From Filosporella fistucella (Eukaryota; Ascomycota; Leotiomycetes; Helotiales), in assembly GCA_030077755.1 (NCBI GenBank), contig JAQJZZ010000010.1, positions 1,674,001 through 1,738,000 of the forward strand: a stretch of 64,000 nucleotides of DNA, in the 5' to 3' direction. Made by a program: the position numbers and the translations under genes. Under the pieces are notes generated by a model, which saw only the letters and a program-made list of their open reading frames with translations, searched no databases and had not been told where the DNA came from. Of this stretch, positions 48,565 through 60,898 are shown one piece after another (position 1 is the first letter of the stretch; each line of letters begins with the position of its first letter).

Positions 48565-50668
48565 TTTGGTTCGTCGTGAAAAAGAAATTCGTGGTGGTGC
48601 GTTGGGTAATAATAATGGCTGCTGCAGGAATCCTTATCCACCTCGGTCTCCCCAGAGTCTATGCTGGCAAATAATAGGCGGTCTCGAATCAAATGATGAA
48701 ACCCATGAGTTGTGCTCAAACGTGAATCTTGAAATAAAGATGGTTTCGTTCGAAGTTTCGTCGGATGGAAACGTCGCAATGAATGAAATAACTATTTGTC
48801 GAGGAAGTGTTGGGAAGGACGGAAGAAATGGGTGAGGGAGAGAGTGAGGAGATGAGGATGAAGAAGAGGAAGAAGAAGCTGGGGTGTGGGGAACAGCGAT
48901 GGGTTCTCGCCTTAGAGAAACATGGGGACGCACTCAGATATTGGCTGTCTAGACTGAGGGAAGGGCAGGAAGGCCTAGAGAATACAAGCCATGACCAGCG
49001 TACACCACCTATCCATGTTGCGCCTCCCCCCCAGTCAGCAGTCACCCAAATCACCCCCCAGCACCAAGTGTCTTAGTCCCTGTCCCCCGCTCTCATTCTC
49101 ACTTTAAACAACTTAGTCTTCTCCCACGCCTCCCTGGGCGATACACTTTAACTGGTCAGATCACCACCATTTGAATACACCACCACACGATTTCTACTTG
49201 GATCTCAGATCATCTTCCCCATTTCCTTCATACGCTTTATCACGCTTTACCACGCTCAACCACTCTTTCCCACACTTCATATGCACTTCTGAGGCTTGCA
49301 GTCATGAAGTCCTCTTTTTCCTCGTTTCGACCCCTCCAAGCATTACTGCCATGAAGATCAGTCCTCCATCGAGGCCCCCCAAAGAGGCAATATCAAAGAT
49401 AGTGGGATTATTCCCCCGTCATCTCCCGGACCCCACATCATCCATTTGGAGTGGAAGTCTCGGGTAGTGCATCAGATCTGCCAGATGTGCATCCTTTCTT
49501 GCTACAAACTGCAGAAAGGTTCGGATGGAAGTAATATCCAGCGGCGGCTCACTTCACTTAAGCAATTCCCGGGCGATCGACCTTCTCCCTGGAAAGCGTT
49601 GCACCAGCATTGCGGTTCAGATTGTTTTTCATTCTGTATCTCAATTTCTGTTCGAAAGCTTTCTTTTGCCTGTGTCGAGTAGAATGGAGATGGCGTGGAG
49701 CCTTTAGGCTCAATCTGGTCTCGCCCCGAAAGTGCCGATATCATGTGAGCCGTAAAGGAGTTTAAAGACTCACTCACTGAGTCTGATTTGATTGGCAGAC
49801 GATCACTTATATTGTTGGAATAAATAGCTCTCTCTAAGCTTCTTGTCCAGGGCTGCTTTTCTTGCAGTCTATTTGCTCATAAATCTTAGTCGGAGCGGGT
49901 AGCCTACTTGGAACTTGGACAACAGATCTCCAAGCTTAATATGCCAGAGTGGTGTTACCACTATTATCTGATTTGTTCATCTCCGCATTTGATGCCATCA
50001 TTTCTCTCCGTAGTGTCTTAGTCGCTCAGACGATGAGCGACGACGGCGACGAAAGGCAAGAAAGGCTCCACCATCATCTGTTCCAGAAAACGAAAAGGGT
50101 CGAATTTCCCCGCAAATCCCCGGAATTTGAACGCACTGCAACTGATGGCTTTGACGTTTTGAATCCTCGAGGGAAGCCTTGTAAGACGCCCCATTAATGT
50201 CAGCAATAGCAAAACAATTTAAGGTTCGGGGAAAAGTTGTTGTCCAATGATACATAAATAACTTGTCAACTGTCATGCGTAATTGTGGAAAATCGTATCA
50301 TTTTGAATCAAGTGTTGCGTTTGGGGCCTCGCGTACCCCGTAAAATTCTCGAAGACCTGCATTCTGTTTTCAGCCCTCCCTCGTTCCCACGAGGTAGATG
50401 CAGGAGGGGTATGTATTTCATTTTTCGGTAACCTCTGCAGATCTGGGTATATTTTATCATTTTTGCCTCTCGCTGACGTCGACGACCACCGATTGTCGAT
50501 TGATATCAGCCTCCTGCATTTACACAGATGCCCCAAATGCTTCTTTTTCGCTGCAAACTTCCTCTGTTATTTGTGTGGCTGATCTGAAGGCGTTCACACC
50601 TGAGATGCACCCTGGCCGGACCCATGCAAATGCAAGCCTGTGGCAGAGTAAGACGAGGGATCCAATTA
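48565..50668. other. Long intergenic region upstream of facB
   Basis: This 2.1-kb gap holds the promoter and probable long leader of the minus-strand regulator and the 3' flank of the SET gene. At about 48828-48882 the plus strand is nearly all purine, so the coding strand is CT-rich, as in many fungal promoters. No open frame here looks real. Confidence 0.5.
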
Positions 50669-52497
50669 TCAACTGAAATCTTCATCTTCATTGGTCCCTT
50701 CTAGCTCCGGTTGTTCTTCAACATCCATCGATCCGAGATATCGCAGAACAGTTTCGGTTTCGAGCAACTTGTTCTTCTAGAACGAGGTTAGCTTTCATGC
50801 AGTATCCAACAACAATCACACATTTTCGTCGTAGAGTCACTGACCTGCATTTCTATGGCTGAGAATATCTTCTCTAGCATCGAGGTCTCACTTTTTCTAA
50901 GCTGCAGGGCGTTTTGTTGAAGGTTTGAACCAATGATGGATGTGCCCGCAAGTACCTGCACTGCGTCCTCACTTTCGTAGAGGCGCTCAAGTTGCTGGCG
51001 GATTTTATCTTGCAGCAAAGCTACAGCACGAAGCTTGAATACATCCTTGAGAGCATGGTTCTGAATGAGGGATTCGAAGTTGTTCGTATCGTTTGTTACA
51101 TCAGATCCTTGCCAAAACACTTGCAATTGACCACGCGAGCCGTCTGTTTGCTGCAAGACTTTGAATTCGAGACCGTCCTCTTCATTCAAGCACATCAGAT
51201 ACACGAATTCGCTGTTCCATTTGAGTTCACCTTCTTCTTCGGATAGCCGGACAGTTGGTGGGGCCTTGAAAGCTACAGCCTTTGCCTTCCCGAGCGGGTC
51301 GTCAGGGAAAGGATCAAGAGGCAATGTAAGACCCTTTGTGACGCTGTTGGTGTCGATAAAACCATAAGTGAACAGCATCTCAGCCTCGCTTTTGGCGGAT
51401 CCATAGCTTATTGTGATCTCTTCGCCTACATCTAGTTTCATATCGGGTCTGAGTAGTAAGGCAATATTCTTGCCAGGAGCTTCCTCATAATAGGCATTCG
51501 GTTTTGATGAGTGATTGACCATATCAATGCACGGAACCATAGCTTCCCCTGCACTCGGAAGTTCTAGGCATCTTGATCGGTACCAAGCATCTACAAGGAA
51601 CCAATCTTCAAGGCTTAGTGCTTCCTCTTTCCACCAGCATTTTTGACACCAAGCTATATCTGCAGTCTTCTCACGGAGAGTTTCGTACTCTCGAAGCAGA
51701 GCAGACATCTTAGCACTTACTGCTGCCTAGTCAAAGGTTAGATGGTACAATCAATGCAATGATATTTACTGGGCAGAAAATTGTAGTGTAACAGCATTTG
51801 AACCATATCTTGCGGTTCTCAAAGTGGTTAGGTGAAATGTATACAACGTGACAATAACAGAACCACAACTTCGGATTCTCAAATTGGGCCGTTGGCATGC
51901 ATGCATTCGACAGAGAAATGACAAGAAAGTCCGAGCGGAGATGTTGGTGTTTCCTATTTCGAACAAACTTCTAGAACCTTGTCCAAGAAGCAATATGAAG
52001 ATGTGTATAGACATGCTAGAATTCCGAGAAGACAACATGCATACCTCTAGAGAAGTCCCCACCAACAGAATCCTTTCTTCCTCGCTCCAGCACGTAGGCA
52101 CAGGAATATACCCCGGCAACATCTTTACATACTCTGTCCATGGATTTGACAGGCCCACGTTTTGTCCATGCATTGGACTCGCAATCGTAATTTGCATGAG
52201 GAGAAACAGTAGAATATCACCTCTCGTAGACTTGCCGCCTGCAACTTCAAGCAGCTGACGAAAATGCTGATCGACTTTAGCATGCTCCTCGATTGCTTCT
52301 GCGGACAAGATCAAGTCCTGCGGTACTATTAAAAGAGTCGGAATATCGAATGTGTCTTTCGAGCTCAGGGTGCGTTCTGTTACTAGGCCGAATCCTTTCG
52401 AAGAACCGAGATCAGTTACTTTGATGTCGAGGAAATTGACATCGTTGAGCTTGGACCAGGCTGGAAGCGAGGTGATTGGGATCTGTTCTCGATTCAT
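50669..52497 (-). CDS. SET-domain protein lysine methyltransferase, Rubisco-LSMT type
   Basis: Exons: 52497-52045, 51726-50845, 50776-50669; 480 residues. The split SET domain shows GFGLVTERTLSSKDTFDIP near the start, then FLVDAWYRSRCLELP, MVPCIDMVNHSSKPNAYYEE (the NHS cofactor motif) and EEITISYGSAKSEAEMLFTY, then GFID. A helical Rubisco-LSMT substrate-binding region follows. Such fungal enzymes (Rkm or Set-type) methylate ribosomal or other proteins; the substrate is not known. The first intron is 318 bp, unusually long here, and removing it restores VGTSLEAAVSAKMSALLREY. The short last exon encodes KNKLLETETVLRYLGSMDVE and an acidic tail. Confidence 0.85.
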
Positions 52498-52880
52498 ACT
52501 TGGTTATTTGGTGAGGTTGGATGAGCCGAAATGAGAATGATCAAAGTGATGCAGCGGATGAAGTGATGTGCAGGAGGTGAGGTTTTGATATTCCATTCTC
52601 GGCTCGGAGTTTCAGATCACGTGCTTGGCTTTGGCCGACTCTTACACATGAATGATTGTTTTCTATTCAAGCTAGGCCATTATGATTTTCACTTGAATAT
52701 CTTTTAAGTCTAGAAAGTGCTTTGGTGACGTGTGCGCGTCAGTCGCAAATATGCTATTCATATCACGGGCAGAGCACCAGTATGTGAACTTCGCCTCACC
52801 ACTAAACCTATAGAAGTCTCTTGTTACAAATCTTTTATAAAAGTTGAAGCACTTAGTATAATGCTCAATGTGAGGCTTCC
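52498..52880. other. Intergenic, SET gene promoter
   Basis: This 383-bp gap lies upstream of the SET gene and downstream of the next minus-strand gene. No gene is seen. Confidence 0.45.
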
Positions 52881-55230
52881 TCAACATTGCTCATAGTATG
52901 CTCGATGGTTCAAATTCCTAACACTAGCCAGACGCTGCTCAGCCTTCCTAAGTTCTTCCTCCCTGGTCACAGGAGCTTTCTTCGCGGGACGACCATTGTA
53001 TTTCTTGGCTAGATTTGGCCGCTTGTTCGATGTTCTTTTGACTGTCGCTGCTTCTACCTCAAGCTGAAGGCTGGGTTGGTTAGGATACAGGTCCTCACTT
53101 TGCTCTGCCCCCAGTAGGTTTCGTTTATTCGCATCAGGGACAGATATTTTTTGCAACTCAAGTTCATGAACTGGTTCTCCAGATTTCTGCACGAATATTC
53201 CTTTTTCTTCATCGAAATAGAGTTTTTCAGGCTGCTGGGCAGTATTGGTACTGGAATTATTGGTATTTCTTTGATCTCGACGACGTGAATCATTCCCACA
53301 AGTATTTAAAGCCCAATGTGAATGAGCTTGTAACAATTTCGCAACGTCTTGCTCCACTGGTTGCAAATCTGCAGGTTTGGTCGGATTGGTTATTTGTTTG
53401 GGCATGGTTTGACTTCTGCTGAGTGTGGTGGTCTCTGCTGTCGGCCACACTGTGTCTCTTTTAAAATTGCTATTAGGTTGTCGAGGTTGTGTAGATGCAC
53501 GATGCAATCCTAAGGGATTTCCAAAATTCGCTGATGAATCTGACAACAGTTCGTTTCGTGCCTTGAGTGTCTCTTGTGTTCTAAATGGAGTATGGCCAGG
53601 AATCTGCCCTGGCTGCTCTTCTCGTATACCACAATCTGCAGGTCGTGGATGCTCCTGCTCGATAACATTTTTTTGGCCATGCCACTCTGATGTCTCGCTA
53701 TAACGTTCACGTCTTGGCAACTCCTTCTGAAATGCCTCAGTTCCTCCAGAAGCGTTCCTTTGGTCATCCTTCTCGACGACCCCGAGCCCATTTCTCGGTT
53801 CAATACCATACAGCCATCTTTCCACAGCATCACGAGCTTTGTCGTCAAATTGCGGTTCGTATCCATTGGCGGGCGAAGCTGGCTTCGGTCCAGTCTCCAT
53901 AATCTCCTTCATGATCGCGGAGGAGCACTGGATGGGTTTCGAGGAGGTTCCTATAGTCTTCAGCAAGGAATATCCTCTCGTAGGGTCTGGATTCGTTGAT
54001 CTCACTTTCAGCGACACTTTCAGTAACCCAGGTGTCGTCCGTCCTGGTAGATAGTATCGACTGCCTTGGAATCTCAGCATTCCCGGTATTCGTGGGCTTG
54101 GTCTTCCAGGGAGCTGGGTTTGATTGTTCGAGAGGAAGAGCAACCACTGTGGGAGTAATGGTCACATCTGTCCAGACAGATGATGCTGAGCCTTTGTCCG
54201 AGTCTGGGGCTGGCTTTCTGATGGATTCATTCCATGGATTACTTAGTCGTAGAGGCTCTGGAAGGCATTCTACATCTTCAGGTATGGACTTCATGACAGT
54301 ATTCGGCATCTCGTCGTAATTCCATGCTTGATGTTGCCCATCATACTGGCCTAGGTCATGTTGGCTTTGATCTGCCTCAGCCGCAGCATAGTTGCTGTTG
54401 ACCACCGGCTGCGAGTAGGTGTAGCCCTTATCAATATTATGCTCTTGGTGGTAACTTCGTACTTGACGCTGCTGGTCATTTTGATCATCGTCCCTATCAA
54501 TTGTTGGTTGTTGCCGTTGGGTTTCCTCCACCTGAGAATAGCTATCCTTCCTCGATGACTCATGGTAAGCGTAAGTCATCTCAACCCCATGTTGCTGGAA
54601 ATGCTTCGGTGCTTGATATTCAACAAAATTTCCAACAGCCCTGGTTTCTTTTGGGTGTCGCCTTTGACCCTCCTCGGTCAGAGAATGACCCCGACCAACC
54701 ACTGACTCGGGGTACGTATAACCCATATCAATCTCTGGCTCTTCTCCGTCGTCTCCTCCTCCATACAGTATGCGTTCTGCAGGATGACTCTCGTTTCGAG
54801 AAATTCTAGCATCGTTGCTCTCATGCTGGAAATTCTTCCCATCGCTATCTGGCCACTGTGCGTTCGAATCCAATATGCTCGTGCTGTCCATATGCTCATT
54901 GAGTCGTTGCTCAAACAAGTCATCCCGGGCATCTCCAAGTTGTCCATCTTGGAGCGGCAGTAGGTCGATTACGCTTCTCTTTGATTTCCTACCTCGTCCC
55001 CTAGTCTCCCTTCTCCCAAACAATCCAGAGATCGCTGATTTGTTCGGTCTCGTTATGAGATCCCAGGAACCTCCACAATCATCACAATTGTCGAATTTAC
55101 GTTTTTCAGGTAGTATCCTGTCTTTTTTGGGGACATCGCAGGGCCTTCCATACAAATGGAACTCGCATATTTCGGCAGCCATTCGCCAGTGACCGCATAT
55201 TTCGAAGTGACAATGATGTATCCAACACAT
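52881..55230 (-). CDS. Unrecognised Cys-rich N-terminus protein with GYTY repeats
   Basis: Exons 55230-54006 and 53950-52881 give 764 residues. Two long frames overlap by 300 bp; a 55-bp intron (GTGAGA donor, ATAG acceptor) joins them in phase as VAE-R-TSSKPIQCSS, so this is one gene. The first 60 residues carry many Cys and His (MCWIHHCHFEICGHWR, CEFHLYGRPCD, CDDCGG), suggesting metal binding. The rest is hydrophilic, Gln-, Asp- and Arg-rich and probably disordered, with three related motifs: IDMGYTYPES, VEMTYAYHES and IDKGYTYSQP. The C-terminus is basic (KRPNLAKKYNGRPAKKAP) with a short helix (REEELRKAEQRLASVRNL). I do not recognise the family. Confidence 0.7.
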
Positions 55231-55440
55231 GCTCAACAATTGTAGTTTGCGTCTCGAAAAGTTGAAAGTGAAAGATGTTCGCAGGTTGTCATTGTATTTG
55301 ATGCGGAATATATATAGAGTATAGCACCTCAATTCGGGCCCATTAACTCACTGAATAATCGACTATGACGCCGATAGACCCGTGAATAAACTAAAATGTC
55401 TTTGCCATTATTCATAAATGCATCATCTATCATCCCGAAT

Positions 55441-56632
55441 CTATGCTGTAATGCCCTTTGTAATTCCACGGCCTGCTGTAATTCTCCTAGAATGCTTCTG
55501 ACGGCGAAATTTCAGTTTGAGGAAAATCTTGAAAAAAGGCGATAACAGATTCATAAATATGAGTGCTCCCCAAGTCAAAATTGGGAAATCGATCTGCTCG
55601 CCGTTATATGAGTCGCAGAGTTCGAGGTATTTCTTTGGATCATCGGTGATAACTCCGTCCACGTTCTTGCTTATGCACCATTTCATGGATCTCTCATCAT
55701 TCACAGTCCACAGGAAGAGTGAGCGACCAGCTTTCCTGACATCCCGCCGGAATTTGGCTCCAATAGGTCCAATCACCATTTTCTGGAACATATTGAATGA
55801 GACTCCTGGCACCTGTAAGAACTTGCGCGCATATCCAATATTCCAGCCGATGTGGACAATGGGAAAATCTGGCAGATGATGCTTGCATATTGGCAAGTAC
55901 TTCTCCTGCATACTCATTAGTATTATTGGACTCGCAGCGACTCGCCTACTCACATTCCAACAGCCCAGTAATATACGTTGATTCCAGGGTCTGCCTGATT
56001 TCGCATCATCGATGGTTGAAGCAATGGCTCCAATCAGCTCATCAGGGTCGTCATCCAACTGGATAATCAGTGAACTTTTCCTCATCACAGTTTATTTCTC
56101 TTTACCTTGATATCAAGCAGAACCCAAATGTCTTCTGCCTCCTTTTTCGCCAAGTATTCCAACAGGTCTTTCAATCTAGGCATATGTTCCGAAGGCTCCT
56201 TCAATGTGCGGAGAGTCTCGAGATATGACCAGTCGCAATCCATAATCTTCTCATCCAGGCCGAAGCATCGCTTTAAGGTCGCATCCTATGGAATTTGAGC
56301 ACTTATCACATCGCAAGTACCCCCCAAGTGAGATCCTACATGTGATAGAACAACTATGCCGTCCCTTGAAAGGTGTACGTCCGTTTCAATAGCATGCGCT
56401 CCAACCTTAACTGCGCCTATGAATGCGCCCATTGTATTCTCTGGATGAGCAGCTTTGTAGCCTCTGTGTGCGATCGCTTGTGGTCTGCTGCCTTTCGCAG
56501 TATCTATAGCAGAGGTAAAGGATGCTATAAATTAATCAGTAAACAATTCCCTGTCTATAGAGCAAGAATGAACGGACCTGGCGGGGTGGCCATTTTTTCC
56601 TGCAATAACAAATCCGCTTCGGATGCTGCCAT
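55441..56632 (-). CDS. Glycerophosphodiester phosphodiesterase, Pgc1-like phospholipase
   Basis: Exons: 56632-56578, 56524-56340, 56285-56106, 56058-55954, 55905-55441; 329 residues, close to yeast Pgc1 (321). The active-site pieces are IAHRGYKAAHPENTMGAF (catalytic His, substrate Glu/Asn), HAIETDVHLSRDG (metal Glu and Asp, second His) and LLDIKLDDDP. Later come LFLWTVND and VDGVITDDPKKY. A hydrophobic C-terminal segment (ILTWGALIFMNLLSPFFKIF) followed by basic residues suggests a tail anchor, as in Pgc1, which degrades phosphatidylglycerol. The 48-bp fourth intron is stop-free and in frame. The start is the first ATG after an in-frame stop; a second Met is at residue 14. Confidence 0.87.
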
Positions 56633-59003
56633 TCTTGAAATTTGCGACTTCAAGTCGAGGTATTCAGGGTCACTGTCTATTTGATCTATTCATCGGGAGA
56701 GGTTTATTGCAAGTCCTCAATGTATCTGGTCCTACTTCGAATGTTGGGCGACGCTGGAACTGGTGACATTCGTTCAACGCGGGTTTGCTTGACTCCGTAA
56801 ACTCCGTCAGACAGGCAGGCAAAGGCGGTCGATCCACAGTAGCAGCCACGAGTTTTATCGATCCATAGACGGGCGAGAGAGGTTATTAAATGCGAATAGA
56901 TAATAGATTTGGTGACGCAGCCGGACGTCCAGCTCTATTTGTGATTGTGACCTCGACCTCGACCTCGACCACGATGATCGTGTATTAAAGAGTTACAAGC
57001 GCCATGTCTGAGATGGAATCAGAACGACCTGGATGCGGATGCATCTGCCAGGATGCCCTGTGGCGTGAGGTGGGGTAATTTCCAGCGCTTCACAGCGCAT
57101 TGATTCGCCCAGTTCTAAAATAAGCTTCTTACATTCAGCGCTATTCTCCCTGCCGCGCCCTGTATCGGTGCGTGCATAGAGTGCCCATCTTCACTGGTGC
57201 TCACCGGACATACCAGTAGTTAGAAATCTGCAGACATTTTCGGGATTTCAGCTATCCGTGTTATTTATGTTGACGCTGTCAGGCCATCCGATTGAAGAGA
57301 AGAGAAGAAAAGTGAAAAAGAAATTTGTTCAGTCCATTTTCGGAAGCCTCTTAAAGAGATAGACAAATGAGTCCTTCATCATTTTCCTCTGACAAGAAAA
57401 GAGCATGAAACCTCAGACCCGGACGGCAAGCCCTATTCTTGCAACTGTTGGATGTATGCTTGCCGTTTGGTCCTAATGGCACAAGTAGTGTCGATCATGT
57501 AAGGGCATCATCCTTGGAACTGTGTCTGGACTTGCGGTCGAGCCACTGATCTTCATCCCCAGCCCCAACTTCTATGTGCCTCCTTTTCCCTTGAACCCAA
57601 TGTTAATTGTACGGAACTGCTCAATGCTGGGAATGATACTCAGATAATTCTGGCAACGGATGGACTATTTGATAGCCTTCACAGCTGAGCAGTCTTCCCT
57701 CAATCGATGTTTGACTTCATTACTCATCTTGTTGCTATCCGTAAGAACAGGTTGGCTTGGTTTCAGCCTCTCTTGATACACTGAAGTTTCACTGTAGCAA
57801 AGACGACACCGGCCAGGTATGGCGACCATCTTCAGCGTGGGTCCCAGTAATACTTCAATCTTGTACTGTCGCGCAGCAATATGGCCTTGCTCAATCGGAA
57901 TTTTGAAGGTGCCAAGTTGTTCTAGAAATGTCGCCAAAGGAGATCAGGTGTGCCATCGAAAGGCAAAGATCAGATGAAATATGCGCCATTTATTCGTGCT
58001 CAGAACACAGGGACAGACCAAGGGATGCAAGATTTCTTAGGGCTATCTTGACTTCAGGCGTATTCTCGCCGGACAGTCGGCTCCGTCAGATTCTTATTTT
58101 TTGATATCTGAGGTATTGTCGACAGCGTTTTAGGTGTGTGTAGGGTCTTATCCCCAACTCGATCCTTCATATACATATAACTAAACAAGCCTCGCGCTGT
58201 CTAGGCCATAACTATCGCCCATGCTTAAGTACGTGTGGCGTAGTGGTCTCGTTGACAAGACGACTAAGTCAACTCTAAAATAAAACAACCCGACTTCAAA
58301 ATTCCCTCGAGGGGGTTTCTAAGGTCTCCCCGTTCGGAGGGGAGGCTGGAGTTTTGCCATTTTCGACCAAAAAGTTTTTTTGATCTCTTTTGGCACTTTT
58401 TTACGTCTAGTCTGACTTGTACTGGAGTCAGTATTGTGCATCCATGCGGGCATAATTATAACCGCACAATCCTCTCGCAATTTCCTATAGCCGCCATTTT
58501 TCGTGGAAGTGTTTTACTGCATCCATTCTCAGAAGCAGAATAGCACCTCTCTTGTAAAAGGAAATGTTTTTTGATAGCTAAGTAGCAATGAGGGCAAGTT
58601 GATTTTGCACACAGAATAACATCTTATACCACAAGACTGGAGAAGATGTGGCCGCGCCAAAATTGGGCTGCGTGTACGTGGAACCAAAATCCTCTGGTTG
58701 ACGTACTCGACATTGTCCGAGGCGGAGATTTCTGCCTCCACGGCTAGATAGCTTCAAGCGAAAGGAGTAGAATTTTTATATTCATATTGTACAGTCCAAA
58801 AGGGCACAAGTCACGCACCGCTGTCGCATGCTCTAATTCGGCCACTTCGCTCAATACCATCCCAGCAAAACTTAGTCCACCATCAATGCTATATCCAAGT
58901 CGCTACAACCGTTCACCCACTTTTGGCTTCAATTTTGGTGTGTGGTGTCTCCAGCGCCTCTCGATTTAACATCCTCCCCCATACTTACCCGATTTCCATT
59001 TCC
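56633..59003. other. Gene-poor 2.4-kb region
   Basis: No open frame here has recognisable protein content. It contains a (GACCTC)3 microsatellite at 56949-56969, a palindrome CCCTCGAGGG at 58304-58313, a 6-bp-stem hairpin at 58326-58344 and T-runs near 58375. A tRNA-like A-box and a weaker B-box occur near 58236-58276. Confidence 0.5.
58326..58344. repeat. Inverted repeat, perfect 6-bp stem hairpin
   Basis: CTCCCC and GGGGAG flank the 7-nt loop GTTCGGA. It lies between promoter-box-like sequence and a T-rich tract. It could form a stem in RNA, but its function is unknown. Confidence 0.5.
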
Positions 59004-60898
59004 CTACAAGCCCCGGGTTGCTCGATTACTGTATCCATATGCATTTGCAATACGCTGAGCTACAGCTTCACCACTCCAGTATGCTCCGGTAACGGTACCC
59101 AATGCAACGAATGGGGACGTGTGCTCGCCAGCAAACCAGATAGAGCTTCCAGGTAATCCCTCTCTCAAGACTTCGATATCTTCATCAGCGTGCTCTAGAC
59201 CAGTCCTCAAGGTCGTGTAGCTACCATTGCCAGCCAAATCATCAGCAATCCAGTTTGTGGCAACACATTCTGTTGGGATACAGTCTTTCGATTCCACGTC
59301 GTAGTGTGGCAATCGGGAAAAATATGGCTCGAAGAAATTTACGAGAAAATTATGCTGATCCCTAGGGGTGTTGGCTGCGCTAAGCACCTCCGAAAACGAT
59401 ACCGACTGATCTCCGTAGAGATAAAAGAGTAGAGTAGGATGACGACAGTCCTCAGGAAGAGTTTCAAGGTCGACAGCCTCCTGGCTCCATCTTTTAGAAT
59501 TGTTGCCTTGGCCGTATAAAGGTGAAAGCCATTGAGTGAAGCCGGTGAGCGGGGTTTCATCTGGGTCATTCGCGTGTCCAAGCCAGAAAGGGCGAGGGAA
59601 AGTGATGTAGACCTATTTCAGGTTAGCCACAAGTTCAACGACCCTGACTTAGGTGAATACCTTCTCAAGGCATCCATATCCGATGTTGTCTATCGCTTCA
59701 TTGAATCTCTCAGGAAGCTCAGGAACAAATACTTTTTTATTTGATTTCAGCCAACCCAAAGGCGCTGTAACAACTATTTCGTCAAATTCCATTGCAAGTC
59801 CATTGTCAGTATAGACATTGATCTTTTCCCCTATAGGCAAGTAAGTATGGAGTTACAAGGGAGAACCAGAAGACGAGGGGCTTCCAAACTGCTCGGAAGC
59901 TGCTCGCGTTTGTCGTTTGTGACAAACCCAGGGCAAAAGTCGACGTACAATGATATTCAATTGCTTTGACTTTAGATTTAAGATTAAGTTCTGCATCCCC
60001 GAGAGCAGCTTTGGCGATTCGATCTAGGATCTTCTCGTATGTTCCCGCGCAGAACAGGTTCTCTGAATCTCAATGAGTGATGAACATCGACATACCACGG
60101 CAGGCAAGAATGTTTGTTTTCCGAAAATATACCCTTCCTAAAAAAAGACAACTGCCATTCAAAATAGACGAGAGTCATGATAATTCATAGCAAGAGGAAA
60201 GAGGTAGAGAACTTACCTCCCTCGAGGCCTTCTTCCAACCAAAAAAACTTCAGACTCTGTGTAGTAATGTCGCTCCCTACCCATGCACCCCACATGTCTG
60301 ACATTTGAAGAATGATTTTCCTCTTCATTGCTTCTTTCTCACCCGGGAAGGTTGCATTCACCTTTGAAACAATGAAATCATATAGGCTCTCATTCGAAGG
60401 TATAGTTGAAGTGTTCTCCGAAGAATATTTGAATGCTTGAGTGATGATGCTCCACAAAGCCTCATTCAAACTGAGGCCATCCTCGAGGAGATTACCATCT
60501 TCGCCGAAGACATTGACTTGGCCTTCACTCCAGGCGTGCGTCGAGGTTTGTGTGTCCTTTGCTAGATCGTATATTGGGCTGTCCTTAGTACCATGAATCT
60601 TTGGGAAGGAGGTAAGCTTTGGGTTTAAAATATTGTCAAGCTCATGAGCCGCGAGTGAAGTATGTCGGACAAACACACTCGATACTAAGTCCAATTCTGC
60701 ATGTAGAATGGGATTGCTTACCCAGTTGGGTCCGAGATCAACTTTGTGGCCATTTGATAGTGTCGTTTGGCACATGCGTCCTCCAATCCTATCCCGAGCC
60801 TCAAGGATTGTAACCTTGAAGCCTTTCTTTGTCAATACATCTGCACATCGAAGACCTGCCACACCAGCTCCGACTATGCAGATATGTGGGTGTGTCAT
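59004..60898 (-). CDS. Flavin-containing amine oxidase
   Basis: Exons: 60898-60217, 60062-59949, 59830-59661, 59612-59004; 524 residues. The N-terminal dinucleotide fold ICIVGAGVAGLRCADVL and VTILEARDRIGGRM bind FAD. The middle part has the family pattern (FFWLEEGLEG, then ENLFCAGTYEKILDRIA, FDEIVVTAPLGWLK). The C-terminal FAD motif is WFAGEHTSPFVALGTVTGAY near residue 480. It likely oxidises a primary amine or polyamine; the substrate is not known. No signal peptide or PTS1 signal is seen. The first intron (154 bp) is long; a candidate internal exon within it was rejected because skipping it restores EGENLFCAG. Lysine-specific demethylase is unlikely, since no SWIRM or tower domain is present. 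Confidence 0.87.

Noticed and set aside
53845..54143. Two overlapping genes on the same strand
   Set aside because: A 55-bp intron with good splice sites joins the two frames into one protein, so overlap is not needed.
57665..57937. 90-codon minus-strand frame in the gene-poor region
   Set aside because: The frame begins at a non-ATG codon and shows no similarity to known proteins.
59983..60180. Possible extra exon in the first long intron of the amine oxidase
   Set aside because: Including it disrupts the conserved EGENLFCAG junction; skipping it keeps frame and motif.
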